Shown here in pieces: positions 33,801 through 45,440 of a DNA stretch of 64,000 bases (position 1 is the first letter of the stretch; every line of letters begins with the position of its first letter). Origin of the DNA: Aspidiotus rigidus (lineage: Eukaryota; Arthropoda; Insecta; Hemiptera; Diaspididae); contig JAVHKY010000030.1 in NCBI GenBank assembly GCA_035079385.1, positions 868,001 to 932,000 on the forward strand, given 5' to 3'. A model generated the notes under the pieces. That model was not told where the DNA came from and ran no database searches. It worked only from the letters and a program-made list of their open reading frames with translations. Made by a program: the position numbers and the translations under genes.

Positions 33801-34018
33801 TTGAAAGTTCTGCGATCTCTCTTAAATTTTGAACGAAAATCAAGAGGTAGACTGATATACGTATCAAATAAATTGAAAAAGCTGAAAGACAGCCAAAAAA
33901 AAGCTAGAAGCCAGCTATATTTTTAAAAAAGGTGAGAGCCAAAAGCTAATGCTGTATTCTTCAAGGTTATGAACTCAAGCCAAAAGCTGAAGCTGTATAA
34001 TACGGCTGCAATGCCCTG

Positions 34019-34740
34019 CTAATAAAATAGAATTGAACCTTATGCCCTACTTACACTCAATTACACTCAAAATGAGTTCCCATGACTGGATTTAGAAGGT
34101 CTCTCAAACAATATTTTCAATCAGTAAGGAAGGTTTACTCGTGGTTAGAATTCATAAACATAAAAAGATTGGTACTGGTATTTGAAAGAAGGACTCATCT
34201 CCACAATCACAGAACCGGGAACAAGAACTATGCAAAGGGGAAAACAATGCTGTTTTTCCAGATCGATGATTTTGGAGATGAGAGCGTCTTCCTTAACACG
34301 ACATAGTGCCAACCTTTTTCTTATCAGTGTTTTTAATGAATTTTTTCAATGTTTTCTCACAATTTACTGATGAAACGGCTGGAACAGACGAAACAGAGAA
34401 GGAGATTGATCTTCTGAATTTTTAATATTTTTTTACTTTATTGAATTTCATCTTTCTTGATACAAAAATTAGGAAAATATTCTAAACGAGTAGAATGGTC
34501 ATTGTTTTCTCGAACTCGTTTCTGACTTCACTAGGTCCGAAGTAAAGTTTCGGTGATTTTACGAGACACTGCGACACCCACGCGAAAAGATGTGTATATT
34601 TTTGACTTACAGTGATGTGAGACTTAGTATCGAACACTAAAACGAACTAACAAATAATGTTAACAAAAGAGAAAAGAAGATGAATATTTCCAAATCTCAA
34701 TCCTTACTCCAGTGTTGCCTCAGTCCCAACATATGTCAGT
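34019..34740. other. No supported gene
   Basis: Two overlapping 62-74 codon frames at 34082-34370 are in different phases, and neither is recognised. The segment may include the eroded upstream part of the retroelement that follows. Confidence 0.3.
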
Positions 34741-34744
34741 TCAA

Positions 34745-35578
34745 TAACTCTACATACAAGCTCCCCCCGGACATTGGTATCCCTATTGGATCATCTTTAG
34801 GATCTCTTATCTCCGAGGGAAGTTGACCGAATTTTAGTCGGGGCTCTACCTCGTTAATCGTGTGTTCGTCTGGCGCAGGTCTACCTATACAGGAACTTCA
34901 TGATCTCCCCGAATTCATGAATGCATTATATCCTTCCATTGAATTTACTGTTGAGATCGGAGGTTCCACTCTAAATCTCCCCGACATCAGCATTCCCCTC
35001 TCTAGCAACGGTGTTGAAATTAACAATATGTAGGAAGAACACGATCACTGACAGCCTCGTCAACGGGTCATCCTATTGCCTTTTGTTCCACAAAATATCG
35101 GCATTCAATTCCTTCACCTACCGTTTGGCCAACTTCTCTCTTACGCCCCAAGGCTGTACGAAAGAGGTCTCCATCTCGAAACACTTGGCCCACGATAACA
35201 GGACCAATATTGGTGTCAATGGCCTTGTCCGTAAGAAAAAATAAGGATTGCTCTTCAGAGGACTACCACGTTCCTCCCCCTCCCGAAAAGGTTTGTCCTC
35301 CTTCCTTACCTCTAAAATCAGTGAAATTCTGCGGACAGCTGATAGAACTCTTGCACTCTACCCTCTTTCAAAACTTGGAAGGCTCCTCCCCAGTGGTATT
35401 CATCAAAGAGTGGAGTGTACTTGCTTCGTTGTCGTGTCTGCCCTATGGTAATACGTTGGAAAGACAGAGATCTTTCTACACGAGAATCAACGATCATGTC
35501 AGCGCGTTTGAAAACAACAACCCTATAAAATCAGCTTTCGCTAGGCACCTGTTGGAAGAACTAGACCAAAAACATTAA
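34745..35578 (+). pseudogene. Penelope-like retroelement relic: RT C-terminus plus GIY-YIG endonuclease
   Basis: Order of visible blocks: DIGIPIGSSLGSLIS (about 34774-34818), resembling the 'PMGSPLGPLIA' motif of reverse transcriptases; a degraded position for the YVDD catalytic box (about 34850-34875, not readable in one frame); ELHDLPEFMNALYPSIEFTV followed by 'LDISIPL'-like sequence (about 34890-35005); RKNTITDSLVNGSS and AFNSFTYRLANF (35029-35145), typical of the RT thumb region; and a GIY-YIG domain at about 35409-35578. The last has GVYLLRCRVCP in one frame, YVGKTE (35452-35469) in another and RSFYTRINDHVSAFENN then SAFARHLLEE in a third. RT followed by a GIY-YIG nuclease is diagnostic of Penelope-like elements. 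At least four frameshifts or stops make this inactive. Confidence 0.82.
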
Positions 35579-35579
35579 T

Positions 35580-36195
35580 TTGGCAAATCTCCTTACTATT
35601 GCTGTACACCAACCTGTAAAGTCTTGTTTTCTGGATTGTACCTGTAATATTCTCATCTTCTTTCTCTTACGTTTTGATAATGACAGTCTTGTCGAAAGGT
35701 TTCACATCATTGTAAGTGGAAAATTTGCGTCAGTGTTCCTTTATTATACGAGTGATTCGCAAATTTGTTGTTGCATAATTATAAGTTCACTACGCCCCTC
35801 GAAGAAAATTGTCGTCAATTTTCGTCAGAATATACTGATGGGAAGAGGGGAAGGGGTGATGAATTTGATGATGTTCCACTTCACTATACTTCATCTTCGC
35901 GAGGATGAAAATCATATCGCATAGTTTTCTGGTTTTACCAGGTCCCCAAACAAATTTCTAGTCAATTTTTTTTAGCATATACTCACGGAAGGGGAGGGAC
36001 AAAACTTCCTTCACATTTTCGATGAAAACATAGCCTCCGAGAGGACCCTGATTTCAATCTTGGATCCTGCGCCTTATTTCCAGGTAGATCGCAGGATAGC
36101 AATTCCATAAACGCTCAGCAGAAACTTTCAAAAATCATTCGCGTGTGTAAGCTTCGATAAAAAGCTAAAAATACTTTTACGCAATACATCACCAT
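35580..36195. other. No gene seen
   Basis: A 114-codon plus frame starts right after the retroelement stop but has no motif. It probably includes the 3' non-coding end of the Penelope-like copy. 'ttcgtcagaatatactgatgggaagagggga' recurs in variant form at about 35970, a local direct repeat about 145 bp apart. Confidence 0.3.
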
Positions 36196-36199
36196 TACC

Positions 36200-38520
36200 A
36201 TTATCCGTGTTCACAATAGCGGTAGTCATAATGTGTAATCTCGAAGCTCAAACTCACCTGGAACACACAAAGTTATAAAAAAAAATTAATACCTCGATAC
36301 TAATATTAATCTTCGAGATAGATTGGAATGCGATTGATATACACCATCATCATAAGATTTTGGCCTCCTAATTGTAAATAATATTCGTGTCTCATGCTCG
36401 GTGCAGCTCGCAAATCGAACTCTCGACCAACCGCAAATACTATCATTATTCTGCTAATTAAGAATTGTCGAATAAACGATGTTAATCTATCGCCAGCACA
36501 GCCACTGAGCTGTTCTATCACTCTACACGAAAAGTTGCTTCTCTTTATATTGTAGCATTCATCAGCAGCTTGTCGTGCTTGTGAATTGTCTTTTTTTTTT
36601 AATCTCTCTTTCTCTCATTCCTGCGCTTCTTTTTTTTTTCTTCTTCCTCCTATTCGTTGATTCGAGCTGTGCTGCTGCAGTTGCATACGTACTTGAACAA
36701 GTGCGAACTACCCACCACGAAAAGGTCATGAATAAAATTCCATTAAATTAATACAACAACAATCAGATACTGTAATTAAGTTTCTTATTGTACACCATAT
36801 AGCAGCATACATTACGTGCATATATCGTCAGAATATACTGTACCAAGTGCCATACGCGCGTGAAGTTAACTTCTTATAATTAGAAACCAGACACTTCTGA
36901 AAACCTCGCTAGAAACGTTATCACATATATAGAGAAAATGTGCATTGGCCCGAGCGAGAGAGGAAGAAAACATATCTAACAAGAGAAGCATAACATGTAA
37001 TGTTTCTGTCATGATAACCAATAGCTTAGTTGGAGAGTTTTGTTTCCTTTAATTGATTTGACCCCATTTATAATTACAGGCGAAAAAAAAATGGTCAAAA
37101 AGAAGAAACGCTGAGTGCACAGCATTGTCGAGAGTACTCTACCGACAAGAAGATTTTGTCCAGTCATCGTCGACAAAATCGTCGACGAATCTGCCAACAG
37201 CGTTCCAATATACATATCATGCAGTATCTTAAACTAGATTTCCGGATGATTAATTACTAATAGCTTTAAACGTCATTAAAAAGTTTTTCGTATTATACAG
37301 AGTAAATCCACCGATCTCGGCCTGAAGAGGTATCGAGAGTCGGAATTAAACTTTCGAGACCTTGATAATTTTGCAGTTAGTCGAAGAGAGAGTGAGAAAC
37401 TTTTCCCCCGCGCGAATGTACTTTTCGAATGATTAATTAACGCGAGAAAAAGAAAAGAAAAAAAAAAGGTCATTAAAAGTCATTAACGTATACCTGGGTG
37501 ATTAATTTTAAAAAAATATTATAGTTTTACAAGCCGAAGCGCGCTTTACCCCGAGAACGCGAAAGAGAGATGGAAAATTAAATCATTTATAATGACTTTC
37601 TTCCATGAAAGAGGGTTCCTCAGATCCTCCGAGTCGATTAGTATCATGTTGTTGATCTTCGCCACAAGATAAACGATCGATACTGCACTGCGAAGAGCCG
37701 ACGATCGAGCGTCCTCCAAGCGCGAAAGAAAATGAAAACCGACGCCATTATTACACTTCGCGATGTCCAGCACGAAAAGGGAGACAAAACATATCAATTT
37801 GTATACACGCTTTTTAATTTTCCTTTAATGGCGGGAAGGGGGGAAAAACCGACCTGCTGATGATAATAAAAAAGCTTCCACGTTGAGAATCGTACAAGAA
37901 ATTGTACATCGGTTTAATTTATTGCACACGCGAAACCGAGTCGCGCACCGCGTCGCCCGTCCAGAAATTAACGAGTCGCGTAATTAATGTGCCATGTTGG
38001 GTGGGATTAAAAAGAATATATTCTGTAAATACTGTACAATCATACAGTGCAGTAATAATTTCAATTTTCTCGCGCGACGCTCGTCGACGTGAACGTATGG
38101 TTAATCCGTGGCGGTACGTTATAGGTCTCGCCTCACTTCCCCGCCTTCTGATCAGCCGCCGCGAAAAATTCAAATTTTTTGGTCAAAATATCGAACTCGC
38201 GATTTTTACGTGGGAGGACGAATAAATTGAAGACAAAATTCTACATTCAGCGGAACATCTTGTACACGTAGAATACGGCCTACAATATTGTATTATGTAG
38301 TCACTAGATCGTAATTCATCATTTCGGCCACCCAAGATTGATTTCTCTTCATGAGTGTACGTATATAAAGTGAACACGCACACATACGTGTGCGTACGTA
38401 CGAGAAAAGCTACTTGATGTAATAAAAAGGCTGCACCTTATGTGCATTCGCCTCTATAGTTCTCCACACTTTCGACGCGAGAGAGAAACATTATCTCGTA
38501 GACTTATCATACGATCATCT
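36200..38520. other. Largest repeat-poor block, no gene seen
   Basis: AT-rich with CpG clusters, most dense at about 37900-38230, where opposite-strand frames of 107 and 84 codons overlap. CpG richness lowers stop frequency and explains both. GTCGACGAAT/ATCGTCGAC words near 37168 form a small inverted repeat. Candidate regulatory DNA by composition and lack of repeats. Confidence 0.35.
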
Positions 38521-39350
38521 ATACTACGCCCTGAAAAACGAGGAGTGAATGATCTCACAGAGCGGAGGTAATAATTTCTTTCTTCTCGATACCCATAAAG
38601 ATAGATCAAATGGCCAGCGAGCATCAAGTTTTTTAAAACAATCGTTACAGCTGTATTCTCGAACCCTCCTTGGATCCTTAAGGGAAGTCATGAGGTACTT
38701 TAAGGAACTCTGATTGGCACTCGGTGAGAATACGAATGTCAAGTAGCGATATGGTATCGGAATACTACAGCAGTTTTAGAAATCAGTAATTTCTGCTCCT
38801 GCGATATGATCACATAGTACATAGGATAATCCTTCCAACTCATAAATTTAAAAATCAAACTTATGACTGATGTCACAAAACGGCTGTAACAAAACCAGCA
38901 CGAGTACTGATCGTTTTATTCAGTCGTTACGCCATCATTTACGTATTATGCCACCTTCTCTGAAAAGAAAGTCAAATTTTAGCCCCCAGTTCAGCTTTTC
39001 TCGCCTCTCTGAACTGACTTTCTGACGCAATAAAATACTATGATTATGATACACGAGACAGGGTTGAGTGGAATATAAATCCACCTCTGAAAGGTGAAAA
39101 TCGATTAGAAAATCCTCCTTTCGAGCAGCTATGACACGCATTTTTTCAAAACCTGCCAACATAATTCTCTTATACAGCGCCATCTAGGAGCATTTCCAGC
39201 TTCTTCACATGATAAATCCTTTGATAGATCGCAATTTATAGCATCACAATATTGTGAGTATTTTGCGAAGGAGAGAGCGATCAGAAAATTTTCAATGGTG
39301 TAGAGGAGACGATGACTCCAAAATTTATTATTTTTTTCGCACCCACCTCC
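38521..39350. other. No gene seen
   Basis: Short frames only. It runs into the inverted TCGAC array. Confidence 0.3.
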
Positions 39351-39354
39351 TCAA

Positions 39355-41345
39355 AAACTATGTTGATAGTCGACTCCAAATCGGCTGAAAATTTACAACT
39401 TGGTTGAAATCGAAGTCAACCTCAATTAGACTGATTTCCCATGTCGATTTTGAGACTTCCCGAAATTTTTCGTAGACCCGAATTCGATGGCAGTGTTGTG
39501 TTCATTAACAGTCAATTTTCAGCTTCCTAATGCTCGAACTCAGAATGAAGTCGGTTTTTAGTCGATTTCTCCAAACTCTGGTACTGACTAAAACCGACGG
39601 CTCTAGTTTCGATTTTTAGGTTTCTAGGAATGTGTGCTGGTCGATTCTAAATCGAACTCAAACTGTCTTGAACTGGAGTCGATTCCAATTAATATCACAT
39701 ATTTTTGCATTGAACTGAAGTCGACTGCTCTATTGAGTCGGTTTCTAGCTTTCTGAGAGTGTGTGCTGGTCGACTCTCAATCGAACTAAAATTGAAGTTG
39801 ATTTCTGCAATTAATTCTTTTACCCACTGAAAACGACTGCTCTATTAAGTCGATTAACAGTCGATTTTTAGCTTTCCGGAAATATATGCTGGTCGATTCT
39901 ATATCGAACTGAAATTAATATCGTTCTTAAACTTTTCCAAGATTTGTATTGACCTCAATTCACAGTCGATTTTTAGATTTGTGGGAATATGGGTCGACTC
40001 TGCACCGAACTTGATCTGAAGTTGATTCTAACTCAACAACTACATTTTTTGTACTTCGAATGCTCTGTTGCGTCGATTTCTAGCTTTTTGGGAAAGTGTA
40101 TTGGTCGACTCTAAGTCGACTTCAAACTGACTTGATCTGGAGGCGATTTTGAGTCAACATCTTCAAATTTTTGCACTGACCTGAAGTCGACTGCTCTGCT
40201 GCGTCGATTAACAATCGATTCTTAGCTTTCTGAGAATATCAAAATGAAGAAAATTTTGAGTCGATTCCTCCAAATTTTTGTGTAGACTAGCTGAAACCGA
40301 CTGCTTTAATAGGTCGATCAACATTCGATTTTTAGCTTTCTGGGAATATGTGGTGGTGAACTCTAAATCAAACTCAACTCGATTTTGAGTCAACTTCTCT
40401 AAATTTTTGTATTACTGCTCTCTTGCGTCGATCAACAGGCGATTTTTATGATTTCTAGGAATTTGGGCTGGTCGACTACAAACCAACTTCAAATAACGCC
40501 GATCTGGAGCCGATTTCGAGTCGATTTCTGCAAATTTTTGTACTGCTCTGTTTCATCGATTGACAGTCAATTTCTAGCTTTTTGAGAATTTTTGCTAGTC
40601 GACTCTAAATCGAACTCAAATTGAAGTTGATTTTCGGTCTATTTCTCCAAATTTTTGTACCCAGTGAAACCGACTGCTCTGTTGGGTCGATCAACATTCG
40701 ATTTTCAGCTTCCTTGAGGATGTGTGCTGGTCAACACTAAACAAACTTCAAATTAATGTCTATCTGGAGTCAATTTCCAGTCAACTTCTTCAAATTTTTG
40801 TATAACTGCTCTGTTGTGTCGATTAACAGTCTATTTTTAGCTTTTTAAGTATGTGTGCAAGTCGACTATAAATGAAACTCAAATTGAAGTCAACTCTAGA
40901 GTAGACTTTGATTCAATTCCTCCAAATTCTGGATTACCCCTCTTCTGCGTGGATCAACAGTCGATTTTTTGTGCTGGATGGTCGACTCAAAGCAGACTTT
41001 AAATCAACGTCGATCTGGAGCCGATTTCGAGTCGATTTCTCCAAATTTTTGTACTAATCTGAAATCGACTGCTTCGTTTCATCGATCAACAGTCGATTTT
41101 CAGCTTTCTAGGGATGTGTGCTGGTGGACTCCAAACATTGATCTGGAGTCGATTTCTAGTCAACTTCTCCAAATTTTTGTATCCTAGCTCCGTAGCTTCC
41201 TTTCAACTTTTTAGGAGCATGCTGGTCGACTTCAAATCGACGCCAACTTCGACCTAGATATTCAATGTACATTCACCCTTTGTAGCGTTTTTGCTACTCA
41301 CAGATAGAATATGTTAACAGAGACAATGGTGAAGGAATATGCGAA
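39355..41345 (-). repeat. TCGAC family 1 tandem array, inverted relative to 7.3-9.6 kb
   Basis: About 14 copies of a ~100-150 bp unit with landmarks 'cgatttttagctttctggga', 'tgtgctggtcgactctaaa', 'tcgaactcaaattgaagtc' and 'ctccaaatttttgtactga'. Landmark positions include about 39630, 39750, 39875, 40080, 40225, 40335, 40450, 40575, 40710, 40840, 40970, 41100 and 41210. The reverse complement reproduces the unit at 7.7-9.6 kb ('agtcgaccagcacac', 'gaaagctaaaaatcgac'). The right boundary has 'tttttgctactcacag' (about 41288), the reverse of the AGTAGCAAAG module. The leader and tail modules are not clearly present. Confidence 0.8.
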
Positions 41346-41770
41346 GTTAAATATGTGAAAACCCTGAGAAGAGAAAAAAACTCTAGGAACAGGTGTTGAA
41401 GAGGAAAGCCAAGACTTTTCAACAATGTATTTTTTGGCTTCACTATTGGACAAGAGAGAAAAATCAGGAGCGATCAATAAGATGACGATGGGAAAGACTC
41501 AAATAATTACTTCCGTAAACTAAGTAGATAATTGAGTAGGATTGTGGATTTGAGATCTTTTCAATTTACAGTGCACTACTTACACCTCATCACAGTGATG
41601 ATTCAGAACCTTTATGATTTCTACATAGTGTACTATTCATCCGTATACTGAAATATCTTCTTCAACCTTTCTGAAGACACCTTATCTTTACCAAACTTCG
41701 ACCTCCGAGATGTATAAATGATAGAGGAGGGGTTGAGAAATTTTCGAACTCCAAGCTGCAAAGTCCATCT
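41346..41770. other. No gene seen
   Basis: Flank of the TCGAC array with no recognised feature. 'gtgcactacttacacctcatcacagtgatgattc' near 41572 is vaguely like the GTGCACAAC module but was not accepted as a copy. Confidence 0.3.
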
Positions 41771-41771
41771 A

Positions 41772-42134
41772 TCACTCGGAGAGTTGGATCATGATGTGGT
41801 CATTTGAGGATACGATGGATGTAAAATTCAGGAGAAGATAATACACGTTAGCTATATCCAAGAATAGATCTCTTTCGGGACAGACTACGAATGCGGCGAA
41901 GATGAACAAGAAGTTGAGCCAGTGATGGATCATGACACAAACAAAAACAACTTTTGATTTGTCACAAGTAAGGTAGAACAGATAAGTAGCCGAAAGAAAG
42001 GGGTTCATAAGCACAAGCATAATGACTCGAACAAAACGAGCTCGTTCTTTATTCATATTGTTGAAATAGAGTATTTCATCGCCTTCCCCAACACGTTCCT
42101 CGTTCGGATATCCTTTCCAGTTGATAACTTTCAC
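41772..42134 (-). CDS. Open frame with three hydrophobic segments, unrecognised
   Basis: The frame (120 codons from a GTG; the first in-frame ATG is 26 codons later) remains open about 30 codons further upstream. A polar N-terminal part is followed by hydrophobic stretches at residues about 34-57, 61-85 and 90-109, suggesting membrane spans. TATATAAC near 42160 lies about 30 bp upstream of the frame's start region on the same strand. No family is recognised; insect chemoreceptors came to mind but no signature motif is present. A 120-codon frame is within chance expectation here. Confidence 0.15.
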   Translation of the reverse strand: MKVINWKGYPNEERVGEGDEILYFNNMNKERARFVRVIMLVLMNPFLSATYLFYLTCDKSKVVFVCVMIHHWLNFLFIFAAFVVCPERDLFLDIANVYYLLLNFTSIVSSNDHIMIQLSE

Positions 42135-42139
42135 GACGA

Positions 42140-43380
42140 TTAAACTTGGTTGCTCAGTTATATACCGATAATTATGTCGACGAATAATTTTTATCGTTCG
42201 ATTTTATGGAAAGATAATGTAAAATCGTATACGAACAGGGGCGTCGAATAGGAGTGGCATAATGAACATCCGCCAGGACATCCGTGAAAATGCATTCTCG
42301 TCAATAGACTGCGGTTTATTACGTTTTTTTGTTTGTTTTTTTTCCTCCTTATTTTATATTATACAGACTATCTTTCGTCTTCACTGAGCAATACCGAGTA
42401 TATGTGCGATGCCTCGTACAGAAGTTCTAAAACAAGATACCAGTTCGGAGTCCACGCTAGGTGCAGCGCGATTGCGTGACTTCCAATCCGTTTTAAAATT
42501 ATTAGAAAAGGCGCACTGTCGTCACTTTACGCGGATTCGTTTGCCTACAATATTTTCGAGTTTATCCATCATTCACACGCGAGTCACTCTAGCGGAGAGC
42601 GTTCCATCATCCGCCGCAGCATCACCCAGGAGAGGAACGAAGTGTTTCGATAATAATTGGCCATCGACGATTCACTTCGCCGCGGCGTTATTACTAACAA
42701 TGGGTTAACGAATAATAATTATTACTATTATCTCGGTTAAGTACACGCGACATACGAAATACGGTCGGGATGCGGCGAAGAAAAAGGGGATTCCTAAATT
42801 GCGCACGTTATAGGAGACAAGGCGAGGTATGTGTAAGTAGCATTAAATAGTGGCTACCTGTCGACCGGCGAGTTATAATATGTAGTGTCTGGTGGTCATC
42901 GAAGCGTTAAACGAGTCTTCCTCAAATCCACGATGCGCGAAGCACATTCTTCCGCGACTGGAACACGGCCCGATACCGAAGGGAGTCCACAATACGAATA
43001 GCTACGGGTATAGGCTGCATAGAGCCGCTTAAGCCATGTGGCACGCGCTAGACCTATCTTCATCTCCAACTGATAATTTACCTGTCTTTTATTTATATAT
43101 ATTGTGTGTATATACTTGTAGCTTGTGCCCGGCGTTTGTTGACTTATTTATACATTTCCTGCGTCTTCTTCGCTCTTCGTCGTTTTTTTTTTAATAGATT
43201 TTTCTTCCTCGCGCGATATTTATAATTCGTTTTTTTTTTTTAATATTCTTTCGCGACGTTTTATTAGCTTTTATCTCGCGGTTGATTTTTCGATTTTCAG
43301 GGGGAAAAAAACGCTGTGTATAATGAGCAGGGCAAAAAAAAAAAAAATATATGCCGTTAGGAAACATTACTACGGTAATT
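42140..43380. other. Repeat-poor CpG-bearing block
   Basis: Like the other blocks, with 'aataataattattactattat' near 42711, 'gcggcgaag' CpG clusters, T-runs (about 42317-42343 and 43185-43195) and an A-run (43336-43348). A 99-codon plus frame at 42409-42708 has CpG-driven low stop density and no domain. Confidence 0.35.
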
Positions 43381-44340
43381 TAAATTGTCAAGCATCGCGA
43401 TGTTTCAATCTTGATGCCATCTTCAAAGGTAGAGCGAGGAAAATGATAAAAATTGAGAATACAATTCCTTTGTGATGAGAAACGTTTCTTCTTCTTACCG
43501 TCATACGGAAGGAAAATATTTAAATAAAGCTACCCCAAGTTAGTTAATAGAAATGTACAGTAAATAAGGAGCGAGCTGATTGAGAAATAGGGGAAAAAAA
43601 ATGAGTTCTCGATCTTTCTTACAACAGCCAATGAAAATTGAAACCGAGGATCCGAGACCGATCCTTGCAAACTGGAGAACTGCTTGTCAGTCGGCGAAAA
43701 TTTCCTCTCAATTTACAAGAGCCATCTTGTGCAAAAGGAATTAAGAGATAACAAATAGAATTATTATTATTTTGCTTTATCAACGAGCTGTTCAATTACG
43801 TATACAAAATACATAAACAGAGACGTAATTGTCAAGTTATTCCTTTTATTAAAATGAGTCGCAACGAGAAGTGAAAAAATATTGATTTACATGCAAAAGT
43901 ATTACAGAGACGGAGAGGGACTGTTCCACTTCTTCGGAAACTTGAAAAAATTCTGTTCATCGAGTTTCTATTTTCAAACTACTGAATACCACTGAGGTGC
44001 GAGAGAGGGTATTGAGGATAAGGGATTTCCTAGGTATCACACGATATGAGTAATCTATACGTTATAAAAAAATGTGAGACCAGGTTCTCAGTTAAATGAT
44101 GAATTGTGATGAAAAAATTTACATTTTCCGATTTCTTCAAATTTCGCCTCTCCTATTCTCAGTGAATTTTTCCTTCCAGCTACTCGCCCTCCCCATAGTG
44201 GTTCAAAGCCCAAAACTGTTCCAAGTTCTCATACCCGGTGATGTAAGTAGATAAAATTTCATGGCCGAAAATTCTGGCAGTCCCCGTCTGTTTTTGAATC
44301 GATAACATGAGTAGAATGACTTAAAATCGTCCATTGAATT
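43381..44340. other. No gene or repeat recognised
   Basis: Ordinary sequence with short frames only. Confidence 0.3.
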
Positions 44341-44344
44341 CCGC

Positions 44345-44575
44345 CTAAATGTAGGCTGCAAATCGACGGCATGTAAACTCGTTGTCGACGTCGAAATTGA
44401 CTCGGATCAATATCGACTGAAAATTGATGTCGACTTTAGCTCGACTGGGAACCTACGTCGACAGCATTGGAACGAGACAAAATAGACGTCAGTTTTAAAT
44501 CGATTAACGTGAAATCGGCCCCGATCGACGCCAAATCGACGTCCGTCTCAAGTCGACGAGGTTCATGGGGGTGGA
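44345..44575. repeat. TCGAC family 1 fragment
   Basis: 'aaatcgacggc', 'cgacgtcgaaattgactcgg', 'tcgactgaaaattgatgtcg' and 'gacgccaaatcgacgtcc' occur within about 200 bp. This has the same vocabulary as the composite repeat, but none of the GTGCACAAC or AGTAGCAAAG modules is present. Confidence 0.6.
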
Positions 44576-44667
44576 TGTTTTTCAAAATACAAGCTTCCCA
44601 TTAAATAATAAGTTTCCTGTTGGAATTTCCAACTAATTTTGAGCTTTGAACCCCCATAGAGTAGGAA

Positions 44668-45069
44668 GGGGGCGTTCATAAATTAAGTAGGCGATTTTTG
44701 TGATTTTTCGAGCGCCCCTTAGTGAGATATCGTGAGATTTGCTTTGACCCCTCCCCCCTCTTACCACGCGTGAGATTTTTCAAAATATGTATTTTTGCTT
44801 TAAATACGTTTATCTGTGCTTAATCGCGGTTATCTATTGAAAAAACGTAATTTTCTTGATCACATTTTATACGGATACCTATTCAAAAAGGACTAGTTTT
44901 TACTAAATTTAAGCCGGTTTAGCAATATTTTAGAATGTATTTGTGTGAGAAAAAAATTACGTGAGATTTGTCGGCATCCCCTGCCCCTCACGTGAGCTTT
45001 GGTAAGACTTGGCTGGAGCCTCCCCCCCCCCCAAAAAAAAAATGCCTCACGTAATTTATGGATGCCCCC
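44668..45069. mobile_element. ~400-bp terminal-inverted-repeat element
   Basis: The left end GGGGGCGTTCATAAATTAAG pairs with the right end, read in reverse complement, GGGGGCATCCATAAATTACG. Sub-terminal sequence has C-runs and CACGTGAG/GTGAGATTT words at both sides. 'G-rich then CATAAATTACGT' ends are typical of a widespread group of short insect TIR repeats. There is no transposase. The target-site duplication is not clear. It sits directly against the LINE relic that starts at 45070. Confidence 0.7.
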
Positions 45070-45440
45070 GAACCCGCAGAAGCAGAACCCCTTGCTGATA
45101 CATGAGGAGAGTGTAATGGGCCTATAATTCTCTTTTAGCGTTTTGTCCTCTTTTTTATGCAGCAGAATGATCGTTCGGGAATTACTTCGCTTTCCATAAC
45201 CTTGTTAAAGGTTTGGGTGAGCGGCTGTATGATACTTTTTGCAAATTGTTTGAGTAGGTCATTTCCTATCTGGTCCGGACGCGAGGATTTATTCCTTTTC
45301 AGATGGGCAAGCATATTTCTACCTCGCGTTCCATTATGGAGAAGAAGGGAGTGTTCTTAAGGGCGTAGTTGCTGGGAGGAGATTTAATGCGTTGTTTTGC
45401 CTCCCTTTCGCGCCTAGTGTTTATTCGTCTGTAGTGTTCC
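45070..45440 (-). pseudogene. LINE relic: reverse transcriptase N-terminal blocks
   Basis: Reading the minus strand from 45440: HYRRINTRREREAKQRI, then PFFSIMEREVEI (about 45300-45350), then NKSSRPDQIGNDLLKQFAKS (about 45235-45295), equivalent to the 'NKSPGPDGI..ELLK' block of non-LTR RTs. Next come LTQTFNKVMESEVIPE and, in another frame, ILLHKKEDKTLKENYRPITL (about 45105-45165), equivalent to 'PIxKKGDKxDxxNYRPISLLS'. The ENYRP codons lie at plus 45118-45132. At least two frameshifts and a stop break it. The RT active-site part is missing; the copy ends at the adjacent TIR element. It is probably a jockey/RTE/CR1-like clade element. Confidence 0.8.

Larger units (their letters stand above)
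33074..34018 (-). mobile_element. Family 3 element, copy C, with nested hairpin and SINE
   Basis: Ends are CAGAGTATTACAGCC (33074) and GGCTGCAATGCCCTG (to 34018). The segment 33400-33690 matches copy A in reverse orientation ('cagccgttcagca', 'gaatcctcctgatt'-type, 'cataacattgattagcca', 'gctgaaatctttagctgcaat'). The segment from 33800 matches the interior of copy B in reverse ('agttctgcgatc', 'gaaaatcaa-ag-tagactgata'). It is therefore a composite of inverted partial copies around a SINE. I saw no target-site duplication. Confidence 0.5.

Noticed and set aside
37902..38225. 107-codon plus-strand frame and an 84-codon minus-strand frame overlapping
   Set aside because: CpG-dense DNA lowers stop frequency on both strands at once. 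No domain, start context or splice signal favours either.
42409..42708. 99-codon frame starting MPRTEVLKQ
   Set aside because: Within chance length, in CpG-rich block DNA, no recognised motif.
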